Assembly: GCA_039519185.1 (NCBI GenBank)
Contig: CM076850.1
Coordinates: 91,482,471 to 91,546,470, forward strand
DNA length: 64,000 nucleotides
Direction of reading: 5' to 3'
From: Astragalus membranaceus
Lineage: Eukaryota > Streptophyta > Magnoliopsida > Fabales > Fabaceae
Shown piece by piece: positions 47,758 through 60,205 of this stretch. Below the pieces are notes generated by a model. It ran no database searches. It worked only from the letters and a program-made list of their open reading frames with translations, and was not told the origin of the DNA. A program made the translations under genes and the position numbers. The stretch's first letter is position 1; each line of letters begins with the position of its first letter.

Positions 47758-48591
47758 ATAAGGCGGACATGTATATAGGATACACTTTGTATTTAGAATG
47801 AAGTTAAATGGATTTAATAATAATTAATTTCTTATAAGAAAATAAAAGACAAATTAATTTATGGTTTTAGTAAGTTAAACTATACCTTCAATACATATAA
47901 TTAATTATTTTTTGTTATAATTTGGACGTGTGTTTAAAAACTAAAAAATAAATCAAAACCATGTAATGTTTCCCGTAGGGACTAAAGAGCAAAATAAGTA
48001 TTTAAATTTGGTTTTTATTCAAAGACTATCAAAGTACATTGACGGAAAGTGCTCCCCCAAATTACATTTTTAGGAAAGAAGCTATAAAAATCTTATAGTG
48101 TAAACTCGATGAAGAGGAAAAGAAAATCAAGAACATATATATCAATAAGATTTATAATTCCTTATTGTAGCAGATAAAATAAAGTATATGTGCTATCGAT
48201 CTTCTCTGTAAATATATTGCCAGTTTTACAATTGGTGCTTAAAAAAATGGTTCAAAATGATCAATTACATATTGTCCCCCGTGACAAACATATCATGTAA
48301 ATATCATGTCATTCACACTTAAATTTTAATACTCTTTGATAGCTTGATCTTAATTAAAAACAACATTATTGCTTGGATGAGGTGTGAGTGTGAATATCAC
48401 TAAATCAAGTTGAGAAGAAAAAAAGAAATGAGGGTGGTGGATGCATGGGCTAAGACATATGCCCAATAACGACGGGTTTAAAAATGAGTAGCGGAATTTG
48501 TCAAAAAATAAATGAGTAGATGAAGCAAATATTGAAAAAAAAATATCTATGTGATTATAATTAAGAGGAATGGATGATATTGTTAAGTTTT
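47758..48591. other. AT-rich intergenic sequence, no feature seen
   Basis: No coding frame, RNA gene or clear repeat found in these 830 bp. Confidence 0.5.
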
Positions 48592-48603
48592 AATCCCTCC
48601 GGG

Positions 48604-48791
48604 AAACCAGAGCGTGGGGTTCAGCGGTTGGGGCTGATCCTCTCTTAATCAACGGTCGGGGGTTCGATCCCCGCATTGGGTATGGAGCAGCGTTAAAACT
48701 CTGGGTCAGCTGTCCTGCCCCTCGAGGCACCTATAATGAGCGAGGGATTAGTCACTGCTGTCGATGCGGTGGATACCCGGGTTTACCCAAA
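48604..48791 (+). mobile_element. tRNA-derived SINE, 188 bp
   Basis: It has an internal polymerase III promoter: an A-box-like GTTCAGCGGTTGGGGCTG at about 48618 and box B GGTTCGATCCC at about 48660. It ends GGGTTTACCCAA. It is flanked by a perfect 12-bp target duplication AATCCCTCCGGG (48592-48603 and 48792-48803). The length, box order and duplication fit a plant SINE. Confidence 0.88.
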
Positions 48792-48803
48792 AATCCCTCC
48801 GGG

Positions 48804-50090
48804 CCATTTTATTGTATGGAAAGAGAAGTTAATAGATTAACTAAAAGAGAAAACTTTTTATGTAGCATACTAGTGTGCATGACCCGTGCGATGCATGGGT
48901 ATACAATATATGTTTTAATGATTCATTTAGTGAATGAATATTTGATGTAAATATAATATGTGTTGACAACATATTATGCTACCATAAGCAACATGATACC
49001 ATTTATGCTCAAAAAAACGTACAATAATGTTCTGTAAAAAAAACTTACAATAATGTTTATTTTCATATTTTACTGCAGTAAAATATGATTGGTATCATGT
49101 TGCAAATGGTTGTTAGTGACTTTGGTGTCAATCTAGTTTGGATGAGAGTCATTACAGTGATGTATGCCAATTTTAACTTTATTTGGACTGAATTCCTTTT
49201 AATAGGATTGTTATTTTGTCCTTTTTAAGTTCATTTTCATGCGGCCTAGTCCCAATGTCTTTTGTATCTTTTCCATTTTTTTTTCAATAAATTGCAGGGG
49301 GACTACTCTTTCCTTCTTGATGTTTTTTCCCTAATGAGGGTTTTGCATCAGAAGGTTTTAATGAGGCTCCATAACGCTTTCTTTTGCTAAAAAAAAAGAG
49401 TATGCTACATAAGAGAAATATTAGACTTAAAAAACTGATATACTTATTATAAAATTTCTTTTGTTTATTCATTTAATTTTTTTAAAAAAAATAATGAGAT
49501 GGCCCTTTTTTAGATGGACAATGTTGACATTAGATTTTATTTGATATTACTAAAATATTTACATAGTTTCTTATTTGTATTTAGATTTGTTTATAATAAA
49601 GATAAGATCCATAAATTATTTTAATAATTACACTCCTTTTTTAAAAGATTTGACTTTTCCATAATGGAAATTATCACTATATATGGATATCCACAATATT
49701 TATTATATTTGACTAATTTGTCACCTTTCTTTGGAATAATATTCTACCAAATTCATTAATTGATATTCTAACTAATATATTATTATGGATATCCAAATTC
49801 TTTATTATCTTTGATCAACTCAATAGTTTTATTACCATAGTATCTAAGTTGACCGTATTTATGGGTGTTTTATTACACTCGAAATTTGCAATAAATTATA
49901 TGTTTATGTAACGGGCTACTGACAATTCATATGCCAAATTCAGATATTTTATTATAGTTATATTTTTTTATTAGCTGATAATATTTATATAATAATTCCA
50001 GCAATTTACTACATACAATATAAAAATGCTACGGATAAAGAGTTTATATAATATATGACCTTTTTTTTTAACAAAAGGGTATATATACAT
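48804..50090. other. AT-rich intergenic sequence, no feature seen
   Basis: Apart from short A/T runs and a GACCCGTGCGATGCATGGGT palindrome-like block near 48880, I see no gene or structured repeat. Confidence 0.45.
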
Positions 50091-51613
50091 GGTTAGTTAA
50101 AAAAACCCAGATAGAGACGGACGAATTCTGTCTCTAAAAGTGGGATATTCCGTCTCTGACAGTCTTAGAGACGGAATTAGAGACGGAACATGGTCCGTGG
50201 CGAAATTCGCGGTCGCAAAAGCCTTAGAGACGGATTTTTGAAGTCCGTCTCTAATCAGAGACGGAATATTTCCGTCACTAACGGTAAATAGTTGGTCGCC
50301 AATATTGAACAATATAATTCATGGGTACTAAAAATCTGTCTCTGTAGAGACGGAATTTATTCGTGGCTGTTAATATTTCGTCACAAATCTTAAGATTTTA
50401 CAGAGACAGATCTACAATTCCGTCTCTAAATATTGCTTTAATTTTTTTATATTGTTTCCTTTTCTCTCTTTTCCAAAATTAAATTAATCTTCCACCTAAA
50501 ATATCAAATAGATAAATTTTCAGTAGACATGTCGAAACAATAAATTCATTACTACTAAAAGTGTTATAATAAGTATATTGCAAAAACTTTACAAAACTAA
50601 AATCTTGTTCATAACATAAAAAGAAAATTAACATTAAATTTAGCAAAAGTATGTAAAAGAATCTAATTAAATAAAGAGCTATTATCCATTTCAGCTTCAC
50701 CGATATGTTTTCTTATTCAATATCCTTCTGTTGAAGTTCCCTGCAGAGTGCATATTATGTCCTTGCGCCTGCCTATTTTGCTTATTAACTTAAGAAGCTT
50801 TTTGCCAATCCTCAACTTCCCAAAGAACTTTCAACTGCTCCAAAGTTTTTTACCGATCCAACCGCCTTCATCCTTACCCCTACACACCTCAACTGTACAC
50901 ACACTGTCAATTTCAGTTACTATTAAAATCACATAAATAATTTTCTGAATTAATATTGCATAAGATAAATATTTTTAAAACATTCATTCCAAATGAGAGT
51001 AAAGGAGTTGCTGTGTCAGTAGCTAAGCTCCATTTAAAGACATGTGTACATAACCACGATTCCTAAGCTCCATATTTCAGTTGCAAGTCCATAACCACGA
51101 TTCCTCAAGTTAACAACCTAAAATCCAACAATTCAAAACTAATTACTGTTGTGTATGAAACTTTATTTTTCAGTTTCCAAGTTATTGCCTATTGCCATGA
51201 ATTACAAAGGATTGAAGAAGCCTGTTTTTAAAATGGTGAATATTAGGTGGAAGCGTATATTATGAAGAATTGTTTACTTATAATTGAGAACTAAGTTGTT
51301 AAAGCAAGTGAGAACATTTGGTATATATACTGAACGGAATTAGGAAGCCACGTACTTATCTCATTCAATCAGAGGAATTATATATCAAACATATGCTACA
51401 ATCAGAGATAGAATGTGACAAACCTCAGGGGCCATCCAATATGGGGAGCCTTTGCTTGATTTCACATTGTTTAATTAGGTTGCCTGTCATAGGAAAAGAA
51501 TCATCAGTATAATGTCATGCAGTTAGGCTTCAGAGTCATGGAGACTGGAATATGATTTTGTTGATTACCTTCAACTTAGTCTCGCACGATTGATTGTGTG
51601 GTATAAGCCTGGT

Positions 51614-51815
51614 ACTCTACAAGCCTGCACAATTTTTTTGGGGTGTTTTAGGTGCAACATCTCTTTCAAATTGTAAACTGCAAGTTGAATATATGATGAA
51701 AAGAAAACAAGGAAACTCTACAAGCCTGCACAATTTTTTTTGGGGTGTTTTAGGTGCAACATCTCTTTCAAAGTGTAAACTGCAAGTTGGATATATAATG
51801 AAAAGAAAACAAGGA
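51614..51815. repeat. 101-bp tandem duplication
   Basis: Two units start ACTCTACAAGCCTGCACAAT at 51614 and 51715. They are almost identical, with small changes such as TTTTTTTG/TTTTTTTTG and AATTGTAAAC/AAGTGTAAAC. The unit lies 3' of COX5C. Confidence 0.92.
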
Positions 51816-52599
51816 ATTGCATTTGGAAATTTAAGAGAGGGCTTGCAGTTGTGGAGCATAAAAAGTCAAATGCAAATTCAGATATTCATGTCAATACTCA
51901 ATTGTAATTCTCCAGTTAATATTTGTTTGAGGTTGCATTTTCAACTAGCATCTTCCCAAAATATCCATCACAATAAACTCTAACAAGATGGTTTTGGTCC
52001 TATGTAATTATTAACAATTAAGTTAACCTGCAAGCAATCATCATAAGTTCTAACATGTTCTCATGGTTCAAAGAAACAATTAAATTTGCATTCTTATGCT
52101 TTGTAAAGACTTGCAAAAAATTAATATCACATCAGCTTGAATATTTAAACACGTGAAAATGAGTCAAAATAATTGAAACTTTGAGCTTTTATTGGTAGGT
52201 TCACATTAATGACAAAGGAACATGAGATTGACTTGAATGTATGTTACCCATTCTGAACACCCACATGCATCAACAAACCCCTTAATTGAATAAAATAATG
52301 TGGTCAAATTCATTTGTTAAAGCTATTCGTAGCACCAGTGTGGTGGTTCATTCACCAACCATGCATCATTACCATTCGAAATATACCAAATCTTTGATAA
52401 TCTGAGTTAAATATGCATGTATATAGCTCTCAGTTTCATATCATGAGTAAAGAAATATCTAACATATATGAGTGTCAAATATTTGCATAAACAAATATGT
52501 TAATATTCAGATTTTAGATGTGCTGGTGTTCGCGCACACATATAAGTATAACAATGCACTTTGAGCTCATGACAAAAGACAACCTATAGCACAAGTAGC

Positions 52600-54290
52600 A
52601 AAATCAAGTGATGGCAAGATATCTGAAGACTAAAAAAAAGCACTTTAAACAACCTTAGCCATATTGCAACAGACAACAGATGCAGACACAATCTAATTTT
52701 CACTTGCACGAATGTCAAATCGTTCAAATGCATATTTCCTCTGCAAAAATGAGAAAGGAATTAGAATAGATAGACCGACAACAAATTTACATGTCACAAA
52801 CATATCACAAAACTCATTTATGCATCACCCGAAATGAACCAAATCTGGAAAATCACAGATAAAGGTTAGGGAAGGATTTTACATCCTGGACTAAATAATG
52901 GACAGGTAAAGAAAGATTATATGCAGCAATAAGTCTCTGAATATTTGTCATGTGGTGATATGAAATGCTTACCTAGCCCAAACGGCCATGACAAGAACAT
53001 TTTTACTCCTCCTCAACAACAACACTAATATCACCCTTTTCGAGTAAATCATAAAAGGTCCTGGCTTTTCTCTGTTCATTCCAGTGATGCATCTTCCAGA
53101 AACTGCCAGCAGTTATACCGAGTGCTATTCCAATTATTATCTCCTTCACAACACTTGGCCCCTTCAAGGTAGCATGAGAAATCCTAGGACCAGCCATTTT
53201 GCTTTCTCTGTCTTAAGCTGGTTAACTCTGCAAGTCAAAGAATATTGGTTTGCAAATGTTCTGAATCTATAAAAATCAAAACAGTTCATAACAGGCTAGC
53301 CAATCTTAATAACCAACCTGACAGTATGTTTAGATTGAACAAAATGAAAGAAAAGTAATGCACGGGAAACACAAGATAAAAAAAATTCATTCAAGCATTC
53401 TCTTTAATCAGAAAAGGGAGAGAAACAAGGGAGCTAGTGCCACTCACTATTGATTTGTCCCTAAATCAGTTCAGCACACTCAAAATGTGGGTAACAATTC
53501 AGGATGACCCCCAAAATTTAAACCCCATTTCTGAGGGGTAGAAAACTGTAGCCACCAAACAAGTCATACACCGATTGCATTCATTCTCAAGTAAGACAAA
53601 TAGTTTTGAAGTGATTACAAACATCGGCTAATAAATTGAAACCACGCAGTGAAACCTATAGACAATTGTCGATCACCACTTCCCTGTCTTCTCAGTCCTC
53701 CACTCTCCATTTCCAGCGCCTCTCTTCTCCATGTTCTCAAATCGAATCTCCCTCAAATCAAAGAAAAAATATTTTCTTTTGGTAAATCTCTCCTCATCTA
53801 CAAACACAAATAAACAAAAAAAAAACAAATTAATCAAATTCCCACTGGAAAAAAAATGAACTTTTTTAAGCTTCTTTAAAATTCCCATTTGAACCCGTAT
53901 ACTGCCACTAAGCCACAAACACCCTAATCCCAATATCATCAAACATAAACAAATTAGATATTCTCGCAAAACACTTATCAATAACCTAAAACCAAATAAA
54001 AAAAGAAGAGATTAAGCAACAAAGCAAGAAAGAAACAAAGAAATTAAAGAAGAGAGAAAGAAGAAAGCCATTTGAACTTGAAACAGAAAGAGGAAACATA
54101 AGTTAGAGACGAAGGAAAAAGAAAAGAAAAACTCACCAGGAAGAAGAAACCGTGGATGGATGTGAAAGAGAAGCCAATTCGTTTGCTCTTTTTCGTTCAC
54201 AATATTTCTTGGCCGGGTAGCAGTTGTGTACGCGTAATTGTGAATGAGATGCAACCTAAGAACTCCAGGGTTTAGGAGAGAGGGTTCGTG
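52600..54290 (-). CDS. COX5C: Cytochrome c oxidase subunit 5C gene (CDS 53197-53003, single coding exon)
   Basis: The minus-strand CDS encodes 64 residues, MAGPRISHATLKGPSVVKEI through a hydrophobic segment (IIIGIALGITAGSFW, residues 21-35) to KMHHWNEQRKARTFYDLLEK and VVVEEE. Length and motifs match plant COX5c, a small nuclear-encoded inner-membrane subunit of mitochondrial complex IV. The reading frame is intact. The 5' leader is split: exon about 54290-54137 ends in a GTGAGT donor and the intron ends at a CTTGCAG acceptor near 53232, about 30 bp before the ATG. The 3' UTR also appears split (GTAAGC donor near 52973; TTTTGCAG acceptor near 52743). COX5c leader introns are known to drive high expression in Arabidopsis. 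It lies between two CACTA-type repeat arrays; transcript ends are estimates. Confidence 0.9.
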
Positions 54291-54595
54291 GGATATGGGT
54301 TTCTCTTACTCTTTTTTTTGGTAGTGCTTGGTATATTGTCAAAAAGAACCACGCTGGTGGTTTCTTTTTATTTTTTCATCTCAGTTAGTTTTCTTTTTAT
54401 TTTTTCATCTCAGTTTTCTTTTCTATTTCAAAATATATAAATATTTATTTAACATGTCTTAAATTTTGACAAAAAATTATTTAATATTTTTCCTTTTTGG
54501 TAAAAAGTATTTATTAGTTTGGTCAAAAAAAAAAGTATTTATTAGAATATTTATGTGTGTATTACTAACCAAATATATAATATAAAGAAAAAATT

Positions 54596-56147
54596 CTTTT
54601 TGGTGAAGTGGAGTGTTGTCACCTTACCTAAGAAAAATGGAGGGTTGGGAGTTAGGACCTCCCGGCTTCAAAATATTGCTTTACTGGGAAAATTGGTTTG
54701 GGACATGTTACATCAGCCTGATAAATTGTGGGTCTCGATTTTCAGTTCTATCTATGTTAGGAATGGAAATCTCTTTGCTAATAATTTTGTTAGAGGCTCT
54801 CCGGTTTGGAATTCTCTTGTGAAGGCTTTGAATTTGCTCCAAAATGGTTTTAATTTTAAGTTTGGTAATGGCAATACAAGCTTGTGGTTTAAACCGTGGG
54901 TGTTGAAAGGAAGTCTTAATGAAGCTATTTGGGCTGTTGATATTCGTGATAGTCACTTGAGAATTAAGGATGTCTATAATGATGGAATTTGGAATCTTAA
55001 TGTTCTATATACTCAACTTCCAATGAATGTCAAGCAACTGATCCTTGAGAAGCAGCCCAGGCTCGTGGTTGATATTGAAGATAACTGGACTTGGTCTCAT
55101 TCTCCTACAGGTGTTTACAGCACGCGATCTGCGTATAATTGGTTGAGGGAGGAGTTTGATAACTCATTGTCTTCTAATTCTTGGGGTTGGATTTGGAAAC
55201 TTAAAGTGCCGGCTAATTTGCAATTTTTTGCTTGGCAATTTTGTCATTCATCTTTGCCTTCCAAATCCTTACTGGTGGCTAGAGGGATAAACATTTCACC
55301 AACTTGTCTGTTCTGTGGAGTTGCGGAGGAAACTATTATTCATTGTCTTTTTACTTGTATTCGTGCAAAGGAAGTTTGGAGCAATTGTTTAAATCAAGCC
55401 TTGCATTTGCCAATAACAGGTACTGACTTGCTTTCTTGGCTGCATGTTTTTATTCATAATTATGGAGTTCTTGCTCTTTGTATTATGTGGAAGCTTTGGT
55501 GTAGTAGAAACAAATTTGTTTTTGATGGTGAACAAGACCAACCAATGCAAGTGTCCATTCATGCTCAAGTGATGTGCAATGATATTAGAAAGGCTTATGA
55601 GATTGATAAAGTTGACAGTGGGACAGTTTTGTCCAGATCAGTTACATGGCCGAAGCCTCCCACAGGTTGGGTGTGTTTGAATGTAGATGGCAGCGCTTTA
55701 GCGAATCCGGGAAGGGCCGGTTTTGGGGGTGTTCTCCGTGATAGTGATGGGACTTTTATTCGTGGTTTTTATGGATCTATTGGCATATCGGATGCGATGC
55801 ATGGAGAGGTCATGGGGCTTCTTCATGGAATATCCATTTGTTGGCAGATGAAATTTCCGAAGGTTGTTTGTCACACGGATTCCCAATATGTCTTAAATTT
55901 GGTGTCACATGGTAATCATGATTTCCACAAGCTTGGTAATGAGATTGCTATTATTAGGAGTTTTCTAACGAAGAACTGGGAGTTTCAATTGGTTCACACT
56001 TTGAGAGAGGGTAACCAATGTGCAGACTTCTTGGCCAAAATGGGTGCTCACGCAACTGATGATCTAGTTATCTTGGATTCACCTCCTAGGAACCTAGATC
56101 CCTTGTTATTAGCGGATGCAAGGGGGGATATTTTTGTAAGGCTTTAG
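54596..56147 (+). CDS. LINE ORF2 C-terminal part: zf-RVT and RNase H domains
   Basis: About 516 codons are open without a stop. Residues near the start (KWSVVTLPKKNGGLGVRT) are the conserved segment after RT. The middle (VYSTRSAYNWL ... CLFCGVAEETIIHCLFTC) is the zf-RVT zinc-binding region with C-x2-C...H-x3-C. The end is an RNase H domain with D in LNVDGSALANPG, E in AMHGEVMGLL, D in CHTDSQYVLNL and D in GNQCADFLAKMG. Plant L1 elements often carry such an extra RNase H. The RT and endonuclease domains are lost, so it is not mobile by itself. The intact frame suggests a recent insertion. The first 14 codons of the longest frame (from 54555) are flanking DNA. Confidence 0.88.
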
Positions 56148-56191
56148 GCCTCCTTTTTTTTGTTTTTGTTTGAGCCTTTGTAACCAAAAAA
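54596..56191 (+). mobile_element. 5'-truncated LINE (L1-type) insertion
   Basis: Flanked by the 12-bp target duplication AAAGAAAAAATT (54584-54595 and 56192-56203), with an A-rich tail at the 3' end (CCAAAAAAAA before the duplication). The 5' end starts within the C-terminal part of ORF2, the usual outcome of incomplete reverse transcription. It inserted in sequence upstream of COX5C, between the gene and the right CACTA array. Confidence 0.9.
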
Positions 56192-56614
56192 AAAGAAAAA
56201 ATTATGTCTCAAAAAAAGAAAGAAATTAGTTAATTTTCAAAAAAAATTAGAGACGGAATTAGAGATGGAAATTATTAGAGACGGATTATTTCCGTCTCTG
56301 GAAACATTTTTATTTTGTTTTTTTTATCAAATGACAAAATAGAGACGGAAATAGAGATGGAATCACTTTGAGACGGAAATATCCGTCTCTAACTTTGGTC
56401 TCTAAATAAAGTTTGACTCGTTTACATTTCAATTTGACCAATTGGAGACGGATTTAGAGACGAAATTTGTTTGAGACGGAAAATTCCGTCTCTACAATGC
56501 AAAATTTCATTTTTGTCTCTCACTAGTATTTTCCGTCTCTAATTCCGTCTCTATTAGAGACGGAAAAAATTCCGTCTCTAAATTCCGTCGGTATTTGAGA
56601 TTTTTCTAGTAGTG

Positions 56615-57684
56615 GGATCTACCAATTATAATGATTTTGCACACATGAATTATTATTGTTTATATGATTATGTTTGTTGAGTAAGATAGGTAGAAAATTG
56701 TAAGAGTTTAATTTTCACTTTGTTTTAATATAATTTTAATTAGCTAGTTTGGAGAACATAATCAACAGGATCAAGATGTATGTATGCTTATGTAGGGAAA
56801 ATATTTCTTAATGTGGTAACCATATTTCAGATCAGAATATTCACACGTGTGAGATGATTTTGTATTTTTTTTTGTTACCGATTTTGTATATTTTTTTTGT
56901 TACTATTTTAATGTTGACAAAACGGATTCAGCATATTCAAGATTTCTTTGAGAATAAGCAAAAATTAACAAACAAACATTCTGAATTTGAATTACTTCCT
57001 ATTATACATGATTTTTTTTTCCAATAAATACAAGTAAATCGAATTATTTTACAATTAATGTTTAATGGGAATTGGTTGATAACGGTGAGATCTTTAGTAT
57101 TCAAATTTTAATTGAATCCCTAAATTAATGTACACTTGGCAATGAGCTATAACATGAGAAGGTGAGGTGGACCAATTATTGGTTGACATGTGTGAGTTTC
57201 CTATTTGAGATTATTCTCAATTGTATAATTAATAGATATGTTTCTGTTACATACCATTATCAAATAAACACCAAAAAATTGAGGAAAAAAACTTCCTAAT
57301 ATTAAGCTCCTCTTTGTGCAGTTGCAAAGTTGTAGTGAATAAGGTAAGCTGTAATAAATCTCTCCAAAATATCGACTAATTGCCAAAGAATGATTAATGT
57401 GATAGCAGGCAAAGACGTACTTCAAATTATTGAAAGATCAATGACTTCATGATATTTTGTAAAAAAAATGACTTCATCATATGATTGTTTTTATGGAGGA
57501 GACTCGAATTGCGGTAATGGTTCACTATGAAATTTAAATTTATATACAAAGTAAATATATTAAAGCTTCACTTACATAACAGATGTTACATATATATGTC
57601 TAATTTTATATGCCTTACACATTATTCATCTCAAGCAAAAGAAAATTTCTAAACTATTTAGCAAGAGATATAATATTGGCAAAG
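56615..57684. other. AT-rich intergenic sequence, no feature seen
   Basis: No coding frame or structured repeat recognised between the CACTA terminus and the exon at 57685. Confidence 0.45.
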
Positions 57685-57891
57685 CTAAAGCCCCTCTGGT
57701 ACATGGGGTGTGTTGATCACCCGATGTGGCTTGTCTTCGGCTGCCGTAGCATAAATCATATCCCTTTGTTGGAAATATCTTTTGAAAGCTCTTGGAAGGA
57801 ACTCTGGTATGAAGAACCCAAAGAGATTGATGGAGAAGAAAACCATGTTAACCACTGCCAGAACCCTCCCGAACCAAAACCATGCCTCCTC
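57685..57891 (-). CDS. Last exon of an unidentified small membrane protein
   Basis: A minus-strand exon follows a CTGGTGCAG acceptor and encodes EEAWFWFGRVLAVVNMVFFS, then INLFGFFIPEFLPRAFKRYF, QQRDMIYATAAEDKPHRVIN and TPHVPEGL before TAG. It has one hydrophobic segment (FWFGRVLAVVNMVFFSINLFGFFI) followed by a charged tail. The clean acceptor and open frame suggest a real exon. I do not recognise the family, and the upstream exons (expected right of 57891, possibly near 58200-58720) could not be assigned. It could also be a gene fragment. Confidence 0.45.
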   Translation of the reverse strand, partial: EEAWFWFGRVLAVVNMVFFSINLFGFFIPEFLPRAFKRYFQQRDMIYATAAEDKPHRVINTPHVPEGL

Positions 57892-59790
57892 CTGCACCAG
57901 AATTGCAATTAACTTACCATACACACATAAGATAAATTCTTCCGTCTCATACACCAGAGACACATATATACTCATCCTAACTCCTAAGTCCTGCCTAGTC
58001 CTCTATGAACAAAAAAATCCCTCAAAGGTGGAGAAAACATTGAGAAGCCATTTATTATATGCTGTATGGGTATTTGGAAGAAGATGAAAATAATGATGAT
58101 AAAAAATAAAAATTTAATATATGTGATATCTGTATGAAAAATTGATAAGATAAATTCAGGTTAAGATAGGAAACATACAATTAAATTACTTTGATGTAGA
58201 AGGGGCTGTGTTGTTGGGCATGGTTGGGTTTCTTCATCGACGAAGTTGTTGAAACTACATGTGTGTGGGTTCCGATTGGTTGTACTCGTGTACCTGTGTG
58301 TCTCGTTGTCTTTATCTTTTGTCACTCATGGTTGTGAATAAAGTGCTAGTTTCCCTTGCCTTGTTGAATCTTGAACTTTATTTGGCAATTTCCCATAGTA
58401 TATCTATAAGAAAGAATAGCATAAAAGCACAAAATAAAACATATTGTGAAATGTTTCAAAATATTGTCCTAATACATAATCAAACAGTTTCCTCAAATCC
58501 TATTATAAATTTGAGGCAGAGTTGCATAAATTATCATAGAAATGAAATATAAATTTGGAGGAAAAATAAGGAGAAATGGAACATTACTTCAAAGAACACA
58601 TTGTTGCCAATAAAGGAAGCATTGAAAAGGAAAATAATAGGAAGAACCAGAATTTGGAAACAGAAAGAAGAAACTGAAGCAGAGAGAGGGGATCAAAACA
58701 CTACCTGTATATTATGTGACAGAGACGGTTAGTAGCATGTTGGAGTTTTTTTGTTCGAAATTGTGGCAGTGAGGGATAAAACAGGAATGCAAATTAGGAA
58801 GCCAAGGAAGCAATTTAGAAATAGTTAAAGATTATGGATATTATGAATCACCACATTGATATTGCAAGTGGATTGGTGATGAAGACAAAAATAATAGAAG
58901 TAAGGGACGACTCAATCGGAAAATAAATAGTCAAACAAAGAAGATAAAAGAGTTAAAGAGTGAGAAATCCCCGCAATTGTACTTGTTTGTGGCCGTCTAT
59001 GTCGTATTCGGTTATTCTTCGTTCGTTGTGGAGCATAATTCCATTGTTGTACCCATGTTCCTCTTCTTTCATCATGAAAGGGAATGTTGGATCTTGGGGT
59101 AGAAATCATGAAGAGAAGAAAGTTTCTATCTTTTTTCCTCCAAGTCATTAGGCTTTACACCCACATTTTGAACGATATATCTCGTATCTTCCTTTAGCAA
59201 CTCCCTCCAATAATCAATATCAGAAGTAAATGTCTTTATTTGTATTTTGTCTCTCTAGTTGAATAATGATATATTAATGAACAAAGTAAAAGATAAATGA
59301 TTTATAGTCAAGATAAATGATATATGTGTTTAGTAAATTGTAAGATAATAGAAAGAATAACCTTGGCATCAATAAAAATTCCCTCAATGTGTGATGCTTT
59401 TGATTGGTATTTGACGGTCAATAAAAATAAAAGGCACACTATACTAATGTACTGGAAACATATAAAAAATAATACTCATGTAATGAACACATATAAAAAA
59501 TAGGTTTAAGAAGAAGGGATGTATAGCGATAAAAGCATGAAATCAAGAGAGTGAAGATAAATGTTTGACAGAGTTACCATAAATTTAGAGAAAAGTAAGA
59601 ATTCCCTATACTCACATATAAATTTTAGAGAGCTAATAAGGCGGGATTAAAAAATTCTATAGAGACAAATAAGCAAACACTTGGCGTGCTACGACGACAA
59701 AGTAAAAATAAACACTGTACCTTAAGAGAAAAGAGGCGGTGATGGATTTCAATTGTGGGAAAGGTTCGAAAATCATGTTTTTCTAAATTT
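57892..59790. other. Possible upstream part of the membrane-protein gene, otherwise no feature
   Basis: The minus strand at about 58720-58580 is CT-rich with an ATG (MLPLLATMCSLK) that could be a leader or first exon. Nothing else was identified. 58912-59151 has open frames on both strands with no recognisable motif. Confidence 0.25.
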
Positions 59791-60144
59791 AATGTTTATT
59801 GTTACTATGAATGGATTTGGACTGGGCAGAGAATTAGAGTTCGGCCCTGCAAGGCCAACCGAACTCAAGCATACAGGACCTCGGCATGGCCCGCAAAGAG
59901 AAGTTACCAAGGACAGGTGTCGCAGTGAGGGGACACGTGGAACTCATTTGGCTGGAGCCGAGCTAACCGCTGGTAACCGACCTCCCAAGGCAACTGCCGA
60001 GGAGATTGGAGAACTAGATATAGGACTCTAGGCCAGAGGAGAAGGGACATTCGTTCGACTAACTCTATTTTCTGTACTGGAGAAGACCTTCATACTTGTA
60101 GCAACCGAGTTGATTAAATACATATCTTCTTATCCAAGAACATT

Positions 60145-60162
60145 TGGCGCCCACCGTGGGGC
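60145..60162 (+). other. Primer binding site of the Tat-lineage element
   Basis: TGGCGCCCACCGTGGGGC starts 2 nt after the terminal CA of the LTR. The TGGCGCC start is complementary to a tRNA ending GGCGCCA; the tRNA species is not assigned here. Confidence 0.75.
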
Positions 60163-60205
60163 CCAGTAAATTTAATCCCGGCCACACCTTGCATTTTCAC
60201 CACCG

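Larger units (their letters stand above)
50092..56614. mobile_element. CACTA-type termini enclosing COX5C (possible single element)
   Basis: The right end TTTTTCTAGTAGTG (56601-56614) is a CACTACTAGAAAAA terminus. The 370 bp before it, and 50105-50430, are packed with AGAGACGGAA/TTCCGTCTCT motifs in both orientations. The left end (about 50092, GGTTAGTTAAAAAAACCCAG) aligns to the right terminus at about two thirds of positions but has lost a clean CACTA, and I found no matching 3-bp duplication. Either this is one old element with a decayed left end that contains COX5C, or two CACTA ends lie on either side of the gene by chance. A LINE has inserted inside (54596-56191). Confidence 0.5.

Noticed and set aside
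48604..48791. tRNA gene
   Set aside because: A and B boxes are present but no cloverleaf acceptor pairing is evident, and the 188-bp unit with a target duplication fits a SINE.
54310..54324. CACTACCAAAAAA on the minus strand as a CACTA end next to COX5C
   Set aside because: The match is short, sits in a T-rich run, and has no subterminal repeats beside it; probably chance.
58912..59151. Overlapping frames on both strands (78 and 63 codons)
   Set aside because: No recognisable motif, no splice support, and overlapping antisense frames of this size are common by chance.
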